This document shows, piece after piece, positions 34,182 through 43,857 of a stretch of 64,000 bases of DNA. The notes beneath the pieces were generated by a model, which was not told the origin of the DNA, searched no databases, and saw only the letters and a list, made by a program, of their open reading frames with translations. Location: contig CALODL010000011.1 of assembly GCA_942492115.1 (NCBI GenBank), forward strand, positions 158,784 to 222,783. The letters run 5' to 3'. The position numbers and the translations under genes were made by a program. Numbering within the stretch: position 1 is the first letter of the stretch; each line of letters begins with the position of its first letter. The DNA is from CALODL01 sp942492115. Lineage in GTDB: Bacteria; Planctomycetota; Phycisphaerae; UBA1845; CAIVHJ01.

Positions 34182-35942
34182 GCGATTGGACCGCCGGATG
34201 TGCCTCTTGCCGCCAACGAGGCCCGCGAGCATCAGCGTCAAGCTGAACATCGACAACGAGCCGCACAGAGCCGGTGAACGGCCGACCAGTTGGTCGCCGC
34301 TCGAGCCCGCGTCATTCGTCCCATCTGGAGCGCCGACGATAAAGACGTTATCAGCAATATCCGTGATGCCCGTATTGCGGCGGATGATATCCGCCAGGGT
34401 CGTGCTCTCCAGCTCGGCGATGTCCTCAGCGCTGAACGAATCGTCGAAGCGGTAGAAGAAGCGGTCGCCGTCACGCAACCGGACGAACTGGTCGATCATG
34501 ACCGCGCCAACGAATGGCCCGACGCTGGCGTCCGGCATGTGGTCTTCTGCAAGTGCGCCGATCCAGGCGTCAATGTTATCGATGGAACCGTACAGGTACT
34601 CGAGGCGCTCCTGCAACCCGGGACTGAGCGTGATGTCGTCGAATCCGCTTACACGTGGCAGGCCAATCGTCGCGCGGGCCGTGTTGTAGTCGGCCAACCC
34701 GTGGTCCCGCCCGCGCTGAATGTTGAGTGCTGCCAGGTCCAGTCCGCCCGATCCGGGGCCGCCGAACAAGAAACTCCGCACGTCATCGACAACGAGAAGA
34801 TCTATTTCCTGCATGACCTGCATGGACAAACCGAGCAGGAAGACCTCGATGCCATCGGGAGTCAGGAGATCGTATGGGCCGAAGTAGCCGTCGCGCAGGG
34901 GCAGGGGGCCGTCAGGATGGTCGCCACCATCTGGCATGGTGCGCTGGATCATCGGTGAGACCATGCTGTGGCCGAGGCGGTAGCAGCCGTTGGCGAACAT
35001 GTTGCTGATCGAAGGATCGACCTCGGGATCGTAAGCCGCGTCGGCCGCCGAAGGCGCGTGCGGTCCAAGCAAGGAAGGGAGAAATTCCTGATAGGTGATG
35101 ATTTGAATCTGGGCCCCGATGATCTTGCGTGCGCGTTGATACAACTCTTCATCGGACCAGTCCGGATGCTGTGCCACCAGCTCATCGCACAGCCGGTTGT
35201 GCTCGCGAACGAACAGTGTGTGAACCGCTGTCAGTCCGACCTGTTCCGAAGCCCGGACGTCGCCACCGACGAACAGGTCGAGAGCCAGGCTCTCGGCGCC
35301 ACCGGGACCGGCGTTGGGTTGTGAGCCGTCGTTGAACGGCAGCAGGCCATTGGGGCTTTGCTTGAGTTTTCCGCGAATCCCCGTGCGCAACCACTCTGCC
35401 CGGTCCTGGTCAGAGCCATACACGTTGGACGCGTCGATGAAACTCGTGATTTCGTTCATCTGTTCACGGGGTGTGCCCGCGGCCGCACCCGTCTGAGGAT
35501 CGTACAGCGACCGGACGAATGGAATGATCTGTTCGCCGGTTTCGGTGACGTCGAACCACGGGTCTCCCGGCGGAATGGGAATGTGCATCATTTCGGGCGG
35601 ATTCATTCCACCGGTCAATGAGATGTCGTGGTCGAGGAACTGTCCCCATTGCCACACCCAGTCCGACAGACCACGGGCACTGAATACCGGATCCATCTGA
35701 TCGCACAAGGTGTTGCTGATCATCCGCGGTCCTGGCCGTGTTGTTCCGCCAGGCTCCTCCATGCCATCTTCATAGGACGGTGGCATCATGCGCATCAGGG
35801 GAGTCATGGCTCGTCCCCAGTTCGGATACTGGGCATTGTTGCCAGCTCCATCAACGGTGCGGTCTTCCGCGACGACCATCGAGGTCGCCAGGAGCCCGCC
35901 CAATAGCGCTACGCAGATTCTCATGGGTTCGACCTGGGTCAT
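34161..35942 (-). CDS. Exported animal-type (peroxidasin-like) haem peroxidase
   Basis: 593 aa; ATG 35942 or 35924, both before a signal peptide ending near VVAED. Distal haem site WGQFLDHDIS near 100-109, catalytic Arg-Glu pair in RASEQVGLTAVHTLFVREHN near 237-256, proximal His in RLGHSM near 325, and NIQRGRDHGL near 418. All residues expected for haem chemistry are present. A hydrophobic C-terminal helix followed by GGKRHIRRS could be a sorting or anchoring tail. Bacterial members oxidise halides or phenols with hydrogen peroxide. Confidence 0.9.
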   Translation of the reverse strand: MTQVEPMRICVALLGGLLATSMVVAEDRTVDGAGNNAQYPNWGRAMTPLMRMMPPSYEDGMEEPGGTTRPGPRMISNTLCDQMDPVFSARGLSDWVWQWGQFLDHDISLTGGMNPPEMMHIPIPPGDPWFDVTETGEQIIPFVRSLYDPQTGAAAGTPREQMNEITSFIDASNVYGSDQDRAEWLRTGIRGKLKQSPNGLLPFNDGSQPNAGPGGAESLALDLFVGGDVRASEQVGLTAVHTLFVREHNRLCDELVAQHPDWSDEELYQRARKIIGAQIQIITYQEFLPSLLGPHAPSAADAAYDPEVDPSISNMFANGCYRLGHSMVSPMIQRTMPDGGDHPDGPLPLRDGYFGPYDLLTPDGIEVFLLGLSMQVMQEIDLLVVDDVRSFLFGGPGSGGLDLAALNIQRGRDHGLADYNTARATIGLPRVSGFDDITLSPGLQERLEYLYGSIDNIDAWIGALAEDHMPDASVGPFVGAVMIDQFVRLRDGDRFFYRFDDSFSAEDIAELESTTLADIIRRNTGITDIADNVFIVGAPDGTNDAGSSGDQLVGRSPALCGSLSMFSLTLMLAGLVGGKRHIRRSNRSVNTHA

Positions 35943-36012
35943 GATGATGCTCTCAAGAAAGATACGCCGGATCCAAGCTGGAAACGACGATTATATGGTC
36001 ACACACCCCTGG

Positions 36013-36654
36013 CTACCATGGGGATTCGCGAGAAATCCACCTGTTGTCCAGTGCCTCGCGGAGTATCTTTGCCCAATATGCCAGGACGTCTTCCGTATGA
36101 CTCAGCTTATTGCGCTGTGGTTTGTAGCGGTTGCCCTGCTGTGAAGCAATCACGACTGCGATACGCTCGTTCGTGCCGGTGTCGATGAACTCGGCCTCCA
36201 GGTTCGCTCCGCCCAGCCCGGCCCCGGGTTTGGGCGTTGCGGGCGTGGCGGTGCTGGCGTTGACGCCGGTGATGGCGGAACGAATTCTCAACACGCCGGG
36301 CCCCGGGTTGGAGACGATGCGGTACTTTCCGGATGACATGATCTGGGCGGATATTTCCTGTTGGAAAAAACTGGCCAGATGGTCCAAATCTGCCTGCTGG
36401 ATCCCCGCGCGGCGGCTCTCGGGGCCCACCATGACCGTGACCGCGTCGAGGATGAACGTGTCGTAGTCGCTGATGACCCGCGTGTCATGCAACCACACGT
36501 AGGCGCCGCGGACGCGGTTGCTCGGGACGAGTGGCGGATAGTCGTCGAGCCAACCGGAAGGATCATAGCCTGCAGGCTGTTGGCACCCGGTGAGAACTCC
36601 CAGCATGATCACACCAGCGGTCACACCCAATCGCGCTGTGGTCGTCGTGTTCAT
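36013..36654 (-). CDS. DUF3313-like lipoprotein
   Basis: 213 aa from ATG 36654. Signal peptide with lipobox LTGC (Cys near 24). The body contains ILDAVTVMVGPESRRAGI, GVLRIRSAITGVNAS and LEAEFIDTGTNERIAVV, the pattern of DUF3313 outer-membrane lipoproteins. No function is known for the family. It is divergent from the acetolactate synthase-like gene. Confidence 0.75.
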   Translation of the reverse strand: MNTTTTARLGVTAGVIMLGVLTGCQQPAGYDPSGWLDDYPPLVPSNRVRGAYVWLHDTRVISDYDTFILDAVTVMVGPESRRAGIQQADLDHLASFFQQEISAQIMSSGKYRIVSNPGPGVLRIRSAITGVNASTATPATPKPGAGLGGANLEAEFIDTGTNERIAVVIASQQGNRYKPQRNKLSHTEDVLAYWAKILREALDNRWISRESPW

Positions 36655-36858
36655 GCGGGGATCATACCGTGATCGTAGCGTGGGGCTCAAGGTGTGGTGC
36701 CGCGCGGCCGGGTGCCTCAACATCAGCAAAAAATGTCGTGCCATCGGCCTGTCAGGTTCTGACGCACTATTCTGACTCATCCATCCGGTTCCCCGCGAGG
36801 CCCCGCAAGCGTAGACTGATGTCCCGGGTCGATCCAGCATCTAGCAGGAGAGTGCACC

Positions 36859-38493
36859 ATGAAAGCGGCTGAATTGTTTCTGCGTTGTCTCGAGAACGAA
36901 GGTGTCCAGCACATTTTCGGCATTCCCGGCGAAGAGAACATCGATCTGATGGATGTCCTTCTGGACAGCTCCATTCAGTTCGTCACCACGCGCCACGAAC
37001 AAGGCGCCGCGTTCATGGCCGATGTATTCGGTCGGCTGACCGGTCAGGCAGGCGTGTGCCTGTCTACGCTGGGACCGGGGGCGACCAACCTTGTAACCGG
37101 CGTTGCGGACGCCAATATGGACCGCGCACCTTTGGTGGCGATTGCCGGGCAGGCGGCGACTACACGGATGCACAAGGAGAGTCACCAGCATCTCGACCTG
37201 GTCGGCCTGTTCAGGCCGATCACCAAGTACAGCACCCAGGTGCTCATGCCGGAAATCATCCCGGAAGTCGTGCGCAAGGCGTTCAAAGTGGCAGAGTCGG
37301 AGAAACCCGGTGCGACCTTTATCGATCTACCTGAGAACATCGCCAAAATGGAGCTGGACGATAAGGTGCCGCTGAAGGTGCAAAAGGCTGCCACTCCAGC
37401 CCCGCCGACGGTCAAGGTGCAGGAGGCCGCCGAGGTGATCCGACGCGCGCGTCATCCGATCATCATGGCAGGAAATGGCGTCGTGCGCGCACGGGCTTCC
37501 GATCGTCTCGTGGCCTTCGCAGAAGTCCTGTCGATTCCGGTGGCCACGACCTTCATGGCCAAGGGGGCGATTCCGTTTTCACATCGGCTCTCGCTGGGCA
37601 CCGTCGGTATGCAGGCACGCGACTATGTAGCCTGCGGTTTCGATCGCGCTGACGTCATTATCTGCGTGGGCTACGATATGGTCGAGTATCACCCGTATCT
37701 GTGGCATGCAAGCGCTGACCGTCAAATCATCCATATCGATGCCACGGCCGCGGAGGTTGACGAGCACTACGTTCTGGCTGTTGGCGTAGAGGGCGCGATC
37801 GGCGAAAGCCTCGATGCCATCGCTGCCCTGGCCGAGTGTCGTCCCGAAGAATCGCCGACCGTGTTGCGTCAGACCATTCTCGACGATTTGGCGGAACACG
37901 CCGGCAGCACCTCGATGCCGTTGCCACCGCAGAAGATCGTGTGGGATCTTCGCCAGGTGCTTGCGCCGGATGACATCGTCATCAGTGATGTGGGCGCGCA
38001 CAAAATGTGGATGGCGCGGCTATACCAGACCGAGCGCCCCAACACATGCATCATCTCCAATGGCTTTGCGTCGATGGGCATTGCGCTGCCTGGAGCCGTG
38101 GCAGCCAAGCTAGCCTATCCGCAGCGTACGGCAGTTGCGGTGACCGGGGATGCCGGATTCCTGATGAATTCACAGGAGATCGAGACGGCGATGAGGCTGG
38201 GTCTGGCCATCATCGTGCTGATCTGGACGGATAACGAGTACGGGCTGATCCACTGGCATCAGAAGAAACATTTCGGCCGCCCCAGTCACATCGAGTTCAC
38301 CAATCCCGACTTCGTCAAATACGCCGAAAGTTTCGGTGCGCGCGGTTATCGCGTGGAGGCTGCGAGCGAACTCGTACCCATTCTCAAGCAGGCCATCCAC
38401 GATGACACCGTCGTCATCATCGACTGTCCGGTGGACTACTCGGAGAACATGAAGTTGACCGAGAAACTCGGCAATCTGGTCTGTCCCATTTGA
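36859..38493 (+). CDS. Acetolactate synthase-like thiamine-diphosphate enzyme
   Basis: 544 aa from ATG 36859 with AGGAG upstream. Catalytic Glu47 in TTRHEQGAAFMAD activates the cofactor. The FAD/central domain is about 190-330, and the ThDP motif runs from GDAGFLMNSQEIETAM near 430 to NEYG near 459. It is more like catabolic AlsS-type or uncharacterised 'large subunit only' enzymes than IlvB, and no regulatory small subunit is adjacent. The aldehyde dehydrogenase 43 bases downstream suggests a carboligation/oxidation pair acting on an aldehyde. Confidence 0.87.
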   Translation: MKAAELFLRCLENEGVQHIFGIPGEENIDLMDVLLDSSIQFVTTRHEQGAAFMADVFGRLTGQAGVCLSTLGPGATNLVTGVADANMDRAPLVAIAGQAATTRMHKESHQHLDLVGLFRPITKYSTQVLMPEIIPEVVRKAFKVAESEKPGATFIDLPENIAKMELDDKVPLKVQKAATPAPPTVKVQEAAEVIRRARHPIIMAGNGVVRARASDRLVAFAEVLSIPVATTFMAKGAIPFSHRLSLGTVGMQARDYVACGFDRADVIICVGYDMVEYHPYLWHASADRQIIHIDATAAEVDEHYVLAVGVEGAIGESLDAIAALAECRPEESPTVLRQTILDDLAEHAGSTSMPLPPQKIVWDLRQVLAPDDIVISDVGAHKMWMARLYQTERPNTCIISNGFASMGIALPGAVAAKLAYPQRTAVAVTGDAGFLMNSQEIETAMRLGLAIIVLIWTDNEYGLIHWHQKKHFGRPSHIEFTNPDFVKYAESFGARGYRVEAASELVPILKQAIHDDTVVIIDCPVDYSENMKLTEKLGNLVCPI

Positions 38494-38535
38494 TCGTCAG
38501 CCGTGAGTGTACGGCACCGTAGAGGATATGCACCC

Positions 38536-39972
38536 ATGTCTGAACATTTCGAACTTCTGGTCCCAGGGGCTGCGGCCGCCGGGCGTATCGAGGTGCGGGC
38601 ACCTTACGACGATCAGGTCATCGGCACCGTCGAGATGGCCGACGAGCACGGCGTCGAGCAGGCCATGGCCACAGCCTACGATCTGTTCCGCGATCGCGAA
38701 GGCTGGCTGCCGGCTGCGACCCGCGTGGCCGTGCTCGATCGGGCTGCCACGCTCATGGCCGAACGGCGCGAGACCCTGGCCATCGAGGCGGCCCGCGAGG
38801 GTGGCAAGCCGCTCGTCGATTCGCTGGTCGAGGTCGACCGGGCAATCGATGGGCTGCGCGTGTGCATCGAAACGCTGCGCACGCAGCACGGCACCGAAAT
38901 CCCCATGCAGCTGAACGCCGGCTCGGTGCAGCGCCTGGCGTTTACCCATCACGAGCCGATCGGCGTCGTCGTCGGGTTCAGTGCGTTCAACCACCCGCTC
39001 AACCTCATCGTGCATCAGGTTGGACCCGCCGTGGCCACCGGCTGCCCGGTGATCATCAAGCCGGCCCAGGCTACGCCGCTCTCATGCATGCGTTTCGTGC
39101 GCATCCTGCATGAGGCCGGCCTTCCTCCGCAATGGTGCCAGGCGTTGCTCACCACCGAGCGTAGTGTATCGACCGCGATGATCGGAGACCGCCGGCTGGG
39201 GTTCTTTTCCTTCATCGGTTCAGGCACTGTCGGCTGGGCGCTGCGCGGGCAGCTGGCACCGGGAGCACGGTGTGCGCTCGAGCATGGCGGCGTCGCCCCG
39301 GTTATCGTCGCTGCCGATGCCGACTTGGATGATGCGGTGCCACTGCTGGCCCGGGGTGGCCTGTATCACGCCGGCCAGGTCTGTGTCTCCGTCCAGCGGG
39401 TTTTTGCGGAGCGGTCCCTGTCGCGGACATTGGCCGAGCGTCTGGCGGAGGCTGCAGAGGCCATGACCGTGGGGGATCCGACGCTTGCCGAAACGACTGT
39501 CGGTCCCCTCATTCGACGCAGCGAGGTTGAACGTGTCCACACGTGGGTCACTGCGGCCGTCGAGGGTGGGGCAGAGTTGTTGTGCGGTGGCCACGCGGTG
39601 TCGGAGAGTTGTTACGCACCCACCGTGCTTTTGGATCCGCCCGCCGATGCGCGGGTGAGCCGGCATGAAGTCTTTGGTCCGGTCATGTGTGTCTACACGT
39701 TCGACTTGATCGATGATGCCATTGCCGAGGCCAACAGTTTGCGCGACGCCTTCCAGGCTGCGTGTTTTACGTGCAGCCTCGATACTGCGTTGCGGGTCAG
39801 TCGGCGAATCGATGCATCCGCTGTGATGATCAACGATCACACGGCATTCAGGGTCGACTGGATGCCGTTTGCGGGGCTCCGCGAATCGGGTTATGGTGTT
39901 GGCGGCATACCTCATACGATGCACGATATGCAGATCGAAAAGATGGTGGTCATCCGTTCCAGGGAACTGTAA
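38536..39972 (+). CDS. NAD(P)-dependent aldehyde dehydrogenase
   Basis: 478 aa from ATG 38536. Motifs: GFSAFNHPLNL (active-site Asn), IIKPAQATPLS, FSFIGSGTVGW (cofactor loop), general base Glu near 250 in ALEHGG, where most relatives have LELGG, and nucleophile Cys near 284 in HAGQVCVSVQR. C-terminal PFAGLRESGYGVGG closes the fold. It oxidises an aldehyde to a carboxylate; specificity is unknown, with lactaldehyde, phosphonoacetaldehyde and sulfoacetaldehyde dehydrogenases as the closest style. Confidence 0.9.
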   Translation: MSEHFELLVPGAAAAGRIEVRAPYDDQVIGTVEMADEHGVEQAMATAYDLFRDREGWLPAATRVAVLDRAATLMAERRETLAIEAAREGGKPLVDSLVEVDRAIDGLRVCIETLRTQHGTEIPMQLNAGSVQRLAFTHHEPIGVVVGFSAFNHPLNLIVHQVGPAVATGCPVIIKPAQATPLSCMRFVRILHEAGLPPQWCQALLTTERSVSTAMIGDRRLGFFSFIGSGTVGWALRGQLAPGARCALEHGGVAPVIVAADADLDDAVPLLARGGLYHAGQVCVSVQRVFAERSLSRTLAERLAEAAEAMTVGDPTLAETTVGPLIRRSEVERVHTWVTAAVEGGAELLCGGHAVSESCYAPTVLLDPPADARVSRHEVFGPVMCVYTFDLIDDAIAEANSLRDAFQAACFTCSLDTALRVSRRIDASAVMINDHTAFRVDWMPFAGLRESGYGVGGIPHTMHDMQIEKMVVIRSREL

Positions 39973-40005
39973 TACCCGCACTCTTTCAAAGAGGCCTACT
40001 GCATC

Positions 40006-40794
40006 ATGGCTGTTCATCCTCAGGCGGTCGTTGGAGCGGATGTCAAGTTGGCGAACAATGTCGAAGTTGGGCCGTTTGCCGTCATCGACGGGCATGTCGA
40101 GATTGGTGCCGGCACGCACGTGTACCCGCATACGTACATCACCGGCTGGACGAGCATCGGCGAAGATTGCCAGATCCATCCCGGCGCGGTGATCGGCAGT
40201 TCGCCGCAGGACCTGCACTATGGCAGCGTACGGAGCTTCTGCCGCATCGGCACGTCCACGATCATGCGTGAAGGTGTCAGCATCCATCGCGGGACCGAAC
40301 AGGATTCGGTGACATCGATCGGGGATGCCTGCTTCCTGATGGCCAATTCTCACGTCGGACACAACTGCGTCCTGGGCAACAACGTCATCCTGACCAACGC
40401 GGCCTTACTGGCGGGGCGGGTGAGCGTGGGCGAGGGGGCGGTCGTGGGTGGGGGAGCCGCAATCCACCAATTCGTCCGTGTCGGGCGGCGTGCCATGATC
40501 GGGGGCCTCACCCGTGTCACACAAGATGTCCCCCCGTTCCTGTTGCTCATGCCCCCCCGCGGTCTCGTTGGCGTCAATCGAGTCGGAGCTCAGCGTGCCG
40601 GTATCGATGCCGGTGCGATCCGCGAACTCGGTCAACTGTACAAGCAACTGTTTCGTCAGGGGCTGCCGCTGGCGAAGGCAGTCGAGCAGGCGCGCGCATC
40701 CGTTCGAACCGCCGAGGGCCGGGAGTTTCTGGATTTTTGCGTGGCCGAGAGCACACGCGGGGTTGCGAGTGGAATGCAGCCTAAGCGCGCGTAA
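40006..40794 (+). CDS. lpxA: UDP-N-acetylglucosamine O-acyltransferase
   Basis: 262 aa left-handed beta-helix acyltransferase for the first step of lipid A synthesis. Hexapeptide repeats run from residue 5 to about 180. The LpxA-specific segment LMANSHVGHNC contains His116 and the catalytic His119, and VGGGAAIHQFVRVG and GLVGVNRVGAQRAG follow. The C-terminal helical domain is about 195-255. Its presence indicates a lipid A-bearing outer membrane. It lies 33 bases after the aldehyde dehydrogenase, on the same strand. Confidence 0.95.
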   Translation: MAVHPQAVVGADVKLANNVEVGPFAVIDGHVEIGAGTHVYPHTYITGWTSIGEDCQIHPGAVIGSSPQDLHYGSVRSFCRIGTSTIMREGVSIHRGTEQDSVTSIGDACFLMANSHVGHNCVLGNNVILTNAALLAGRVSVGEGAVVGGGAAIHQFVRVGRRAMIGGLTRVTQDVPPFLLLMPPRGLVGVNRVGAQRAGIDAGAIRELGQLYKQLFRQGLPLAKAVEQARASVRTAEGREFLDFCVAESTRGVASGMQPKRA

Positions 40795-40864
40795 TGATGT
40801 CGAGCTCGACGAGGAGCAACAGAGACGCGACCAGCGCTGCCAGCACTTTGAGTATCGTTTCCAA
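40781..40864 (-). CDS. 27 aa membrane micropeptide
   Basis: TTG start at 40864 with AGGAG seven bases upstream, stop at 40781. Product is one hydrophobic helix: METILKVLAALVASL, then LLLVELDIITRA. It overlaps the 3' end of lpxA on the other strand by 14 bases. With the similar peptide at 40915-40995 it trails the potassium channel gene on the same strand. The ribosome-binding site supports translation; the size makes it uncertain. Confidence 0.45.
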   Translation of the reverse strand: METILKVLAALVASLLLLVELDIITRA

Positions 40865-40914
40865 GTATACGCTCCTGTTTGGAGTGAGCTTCGACGCCCC
40901 AGCATGATCCGGTT

Positions 40915-40995
40915 CTAGACGAACACCAGGATCCATGCGAGCAGTGCTGCCACAAGGGTCAGGACCGTGACGACTTCATCTGCGATCGTAAACAT
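40915..40995 (-). CDS. 26 aa membrane micropeptide
   Basis: ATG 40995 with GGAGAG seven bases upstream; an in-frame ATG at 41010 has no such site. MFTIADEVVTVLTLVAALL, then AWILVFV: an acidic start and one strong helix. It overlaps the end of the channel gene by 20 bases, which suggests translational coupling. Its length and layout resemble the next micropeptide (40781-40864). Tiny single-helix subunits of transporters are known, for example KdpF, but homology is not claimed. Confidence 0.5.
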   Translation of the reverse strand: MFTIADEVVTVLTLVAALLAWILVFV

Positions 40996-41698
40996 CAGGA
41001 GACTCTCCATGCGGTCGTGTCGGACGGTTGGAAATGTGCAGCCCAACCAGTCGCGCCACCAGAACGGCAAGATAAACCTGCCCCAGTAATGCTTCCAGGG
41101 CCGAGAGCATCTTCGCGACATCTGCAGCCGGGGTGATATCGCCATAACCGAGGGTTGTCAATGTGACGAAGCTGTAATACGTTGCGGCCATCGCCTGCTG
41201 GCCATGAACACGCAGGGTGGCTTCCATGTCTGGTGATCCGCCCACGCTTCTGAAGGCGTCGGGGTCGACGAGATCGACGCACGAGTAGACCAGCGCCCAG
41301 CAGATGCCCATGAGCAGATAGGCGCACAGTGAGGCACAGATCATGTTGTAATCGACATGCGTGCAGTCAATGAGATACGCCACGACATTGATGATGACCA
41401 TACCCAGAAAAAGCGCGGCCAGTAGATCGTGAACAAAATACACTTCAAGTCGTGGAGTCATCGACTTGGCCGCGGCCAGGGCCACTGCCAGGATCCCCAG
41501 GCAATAGGTCAGGCGCTGGGTTCTGCGGGTGTTGATCGAGAGCATCGCGCCAATCAGCATCACCGAAAACACGCAGTTGAGCAGAATGTCAACAAGTCGC
41601 CAGCTCGTCCATCTCACGAGCGGCTCGAGAAATGGCATCAGCATGAGGAAAGCCAGCAGGAAGCACAGCAACTGAATGAAGTTGCGGTTTGATTTCAT
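40976..41698 (-). CDS. Voltage-independent-type K+ channel subunit (Ion_trans_2)
   Basis: 240 aa from ATG 41698. Six hydrophobic segments are visible. The pore helix and selectivity filter are YYSFVTLTTLGYGDITPAAD near 175-194; TLGYGD is the potassium filter signature. No S4-like run of regularly spaced Arg and no C-terminal RCK domain is seen, so gating is unclear. Two micropeptide genes follow it on the same strand. Confidence 0.85.
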   Translation of the reverse strand: MKSNRNFIQLLCFLLAFLMLMPFLEPLVRWTSWRLVDILLNCVFSVMLIGAMLSINTRRTQRLTYCLGILAVALAAAKSMTPRLEVYFVHDLLAALFLGMVIINVVAYLIDCTHVDYNMICASLCAYLLMGICWALVYSCVDLVDPDAFRSVGGSPDMEATLRVHGQQAMAATYYSFVTLTTLGYGDITPAADVAKMLSALEALLGQVYLAVLVARLVGLHISNRPTRPHGESPDVYDRR

Positions 41699-41798
41699 AT
41701 CTTTCGATTCAATTCGACGGAGCGCATGCGTGCATCCATTAGGACGCGTTCTACCCGCTATGGCGAGCGTCGACAAGCCGGGACGGGACTGAGCAGGC

Positions 41799-43256
41799 TC
41801 AGGACTTAAGATGGGTAAGCAAGTCTTCGACAGGAATGGTGGCGAATCCGGTTGCGAAGTCGCTCATGGCGTATGGTATGACCAGTTGGTCATGGTGAAT
41901 CATCGCGCCGCATGAATAGACCACGTTGGGCACATAGCCGTCACGTTCGTCCTCGATGGGCACCAGCAGCGGTTGCGAGGTCTGGCCGATGATCCGCGAC
42001 GGGTCCTCGAGGTCGAGCAGCGTCGCGCCCATGCAATACTGGCGCATGGGACCGACACCATGGGTCAACAGCAACCAGCCTTCGGGGGTTTCGAGCGGCG
42101 AGCCGCAGTTGCCGATCTGAATGATTTCCCACGGGAATTTCGGTGCCTGCAGGATTTCAGCATCGTTCCAGAAACGCACGTTGTCCGAACGCATCAAGTA
42201 CAGGTTTTCGTTGTCCAGCCGCGAGACCATGACATACCAACCGCCGACTTTGCGTGGGAATAGCGCCATGCCCTTGTTCTGCGCGTTGCGCCCGCTGAGC
42301 GTGTGGATCTTGACCGTGCGGAAATCGGAGATCTCGAGGAGCTGAGGGAAAATGCGAAATCCGTTGTAGGCTGTGTAGGTTCCGTAATACGTTTGAGAGC
42401 CGTCGTCATCGGTGAACAATACGAGGCGGACGTCTTCAATGCCGTTGCTCTCGTTTTCCGACGATGGAAAGATGACGACTTCCGAGACGACCGCATCAGC
42501 GGGCATTTCGAGGTGATAGTTCGAGCGTGCCAGGGACAGCATGATCTCGGCCGTTTCCTGAAATGCACCGCTGGCGTCGACCGCGTGACGGGCGCGCTCG
42601 ATCGCCTCGTTGAGTTCACGGAGCGTAAATCGTGGTCCGAGGCTGTCGAGCACGGTGTCGGCCAGCGGACTGTAGCCTCCGATCTCGATGAGCGTGATTA
42701 TGTACACATCCCGTTCGAACGTGCGGTTCTCGATGACCTTGAGCGGACGGCTGACTGGACTCGGTGGATCGATTGTGATCTGGCAGTCGGCATTGATCAC
42801 GCCGCTCCTAAAAACGATCGAGGAGATATGCCCTTCGCCGGTTGCCCGGAGGCTCATGACGAAGCGAGAACTACCGTTTGGGATTCCGGATTGATCGTGC
42901 GACAACACGATGGACGGATTGAACAGGGCCGCCGATTCGATCGCATATTCCATTGTGAAGTACGCCCCGATGAGTTTACGGCGCGACTCGCTCAAGGTTG
43001 CGGCACCGGAGACGAGCGACTCAACGGCGGTGAAGTGTTCGGAGAGGATATTATCGATATCGTGGTGCTTGATGGCGAAGTCATGGCGAATCCCATCGAG
43101 GATGGCTCCAGCCTCGGGTTCGGGAATGCTCAAAATACGATCTATGATTCCGCGGAGTCGGGTTTCGTCGCCGGGCCGGAAGAGCCGGGCAATGACCCTT
43201 GAAGTATCGGGCATCAGCCGGTGTGGCAGTCGAGTGACCTTCGGTGGAGTGTTCAT
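41799..43256 (-). CDS. Glycoside hydrolase family 130-like glycosidase/phosphorylase
   Basis: 485 aa from ATG 43256 (ATG 43274 is also in frame). A N-terminal helical part (LIGAYFTMEYAIESAALFNPSIV) precedes a five-bladed propeller with FVMSLRATGEGHISSIVFR, GRNAQNKGMALFPRKVGG, GNCGSPLETPEGWLLLTHG and YVPNVVYSCGAM. These match the long GH130 subgroup, many of which act on beta-mannosides by hydrolysis or phosphorolysis. Catalytic specificity cannot be read here. An AT-rich stretch before it (about 43330-43470) probably holds its promoter. Confidence 0.82.
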   Translation of the reverse strand: MNTPPKVTRLPHRLMPDTSRVIARLFRPGDETRLRGIIDRILSIPEPEAGAILDGIRHDFAIKHHDIDNILSEHFTAVESLVSGAATLSESRRKLIGAYFTMEYAIESAALFNPSIVLSHDQSGIPNGSSRFVMSLRATGEGHISSIVFRSGVINADCQITIDPPSPVSRPLKVIENRTFERDVYIITLIEIGGYSPLADTVLDSLGPRFTLRELNEAIERARHAVDASGAFQETAEIMLSLARSNYHLEMPADAVVSEVVIFPSSENESNGIEDVRLVLFTDDDGSQTYYGTYTAYNGFRIFPQLLEISDFRTVKIHTLSGRNAQNKGMALFPRKVGGWYVMVSRLDNENLYLMRSDNVRFWNDAEILQAPKFPWEIIQIGNCGSPLETPEGWLLLTHGVGPMRQYCMGATLLDLEDPSRIIGQTSQPLLVPIEDERDGYVPNVVYSCGAMIHHDQLVIPYAMSDFATGFATIPVEDLLTHLKS

Positions 43257-43471
43257 ATGTCGGGGGTGTACCATGCGTTCTCGATCCCCACCCACGTGGC
43301 ATAACCAATGCCCCGCTGTGACACGGGTGCCGAATCGAGAGTAATCAGAATACATTAGTCACAATGCACAATACACCATAATACCAAACATTATGAAACT
43401 GTGGAGTCGAGCTGAGTCCAATAAGACGGGATCCGTGAGTCGGCGTGTTCAGTCATACTGCAATAAATAAC

Positions 43472-43738
43472 TCACCGACGGCGCGCGGTTTTCTTGACCG
43501 GCATGGAACGCAGGATCTTGGCCATGATCATGGCGACGAGCTGTGCCCGGCTGTGCACATCAACATCGTAGTAGATCTTGCGGAGGTGGGTGCGAATCGT
43601 CGACTCGGTGATTTCCAGGTGGTGGGCCATTTCCTCAGTCGAATAACCGACCGCAATCAACTCGACCAGTTGCGATTCACGCGGCGTCAACCCGAAACCT
43701 CCAACCACCGTACGAATTCTGGGATCGATTCTTCTCAT
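43472..43738 (-). CDS. Single-domain LuxR/GerE-type DNA-binding protein
   Basis: 88 aa consisting almost entirely of a LuxR-type helix-turn-helix (LTPRESQLVELIAVGYSTEE, then ITESTIRTHLRKIYYDVDV). No receiver or ligand domain, so it is an orphan output module, possibly regulated by its level. A basic tail PVKKTARRR ends it. It lies upstream of the GH130 gene on the same strand, 215 bases away, and may control it. Confidence 0.82.
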   Translation of the reverse strand: MRRIDPRIRTVVGGFGLTPRESQLVELIAVGYSTEEMAHHLEITESTIRTHLRKIYYDVDVHSRAQLVAMIMAKILRSMPVKKTARRR

Positions 43739-43857
43739 GAGAACATCCTTTTGTCAAATTCAGTTGGATCATAGAGCGCGGGTGTGTGCGTGTCCATGTG
43801 TTCATCCAAAAGTCTGAAGTCCAAAAAGATGTCATACTTAAGGGCCAGGATAGACCC

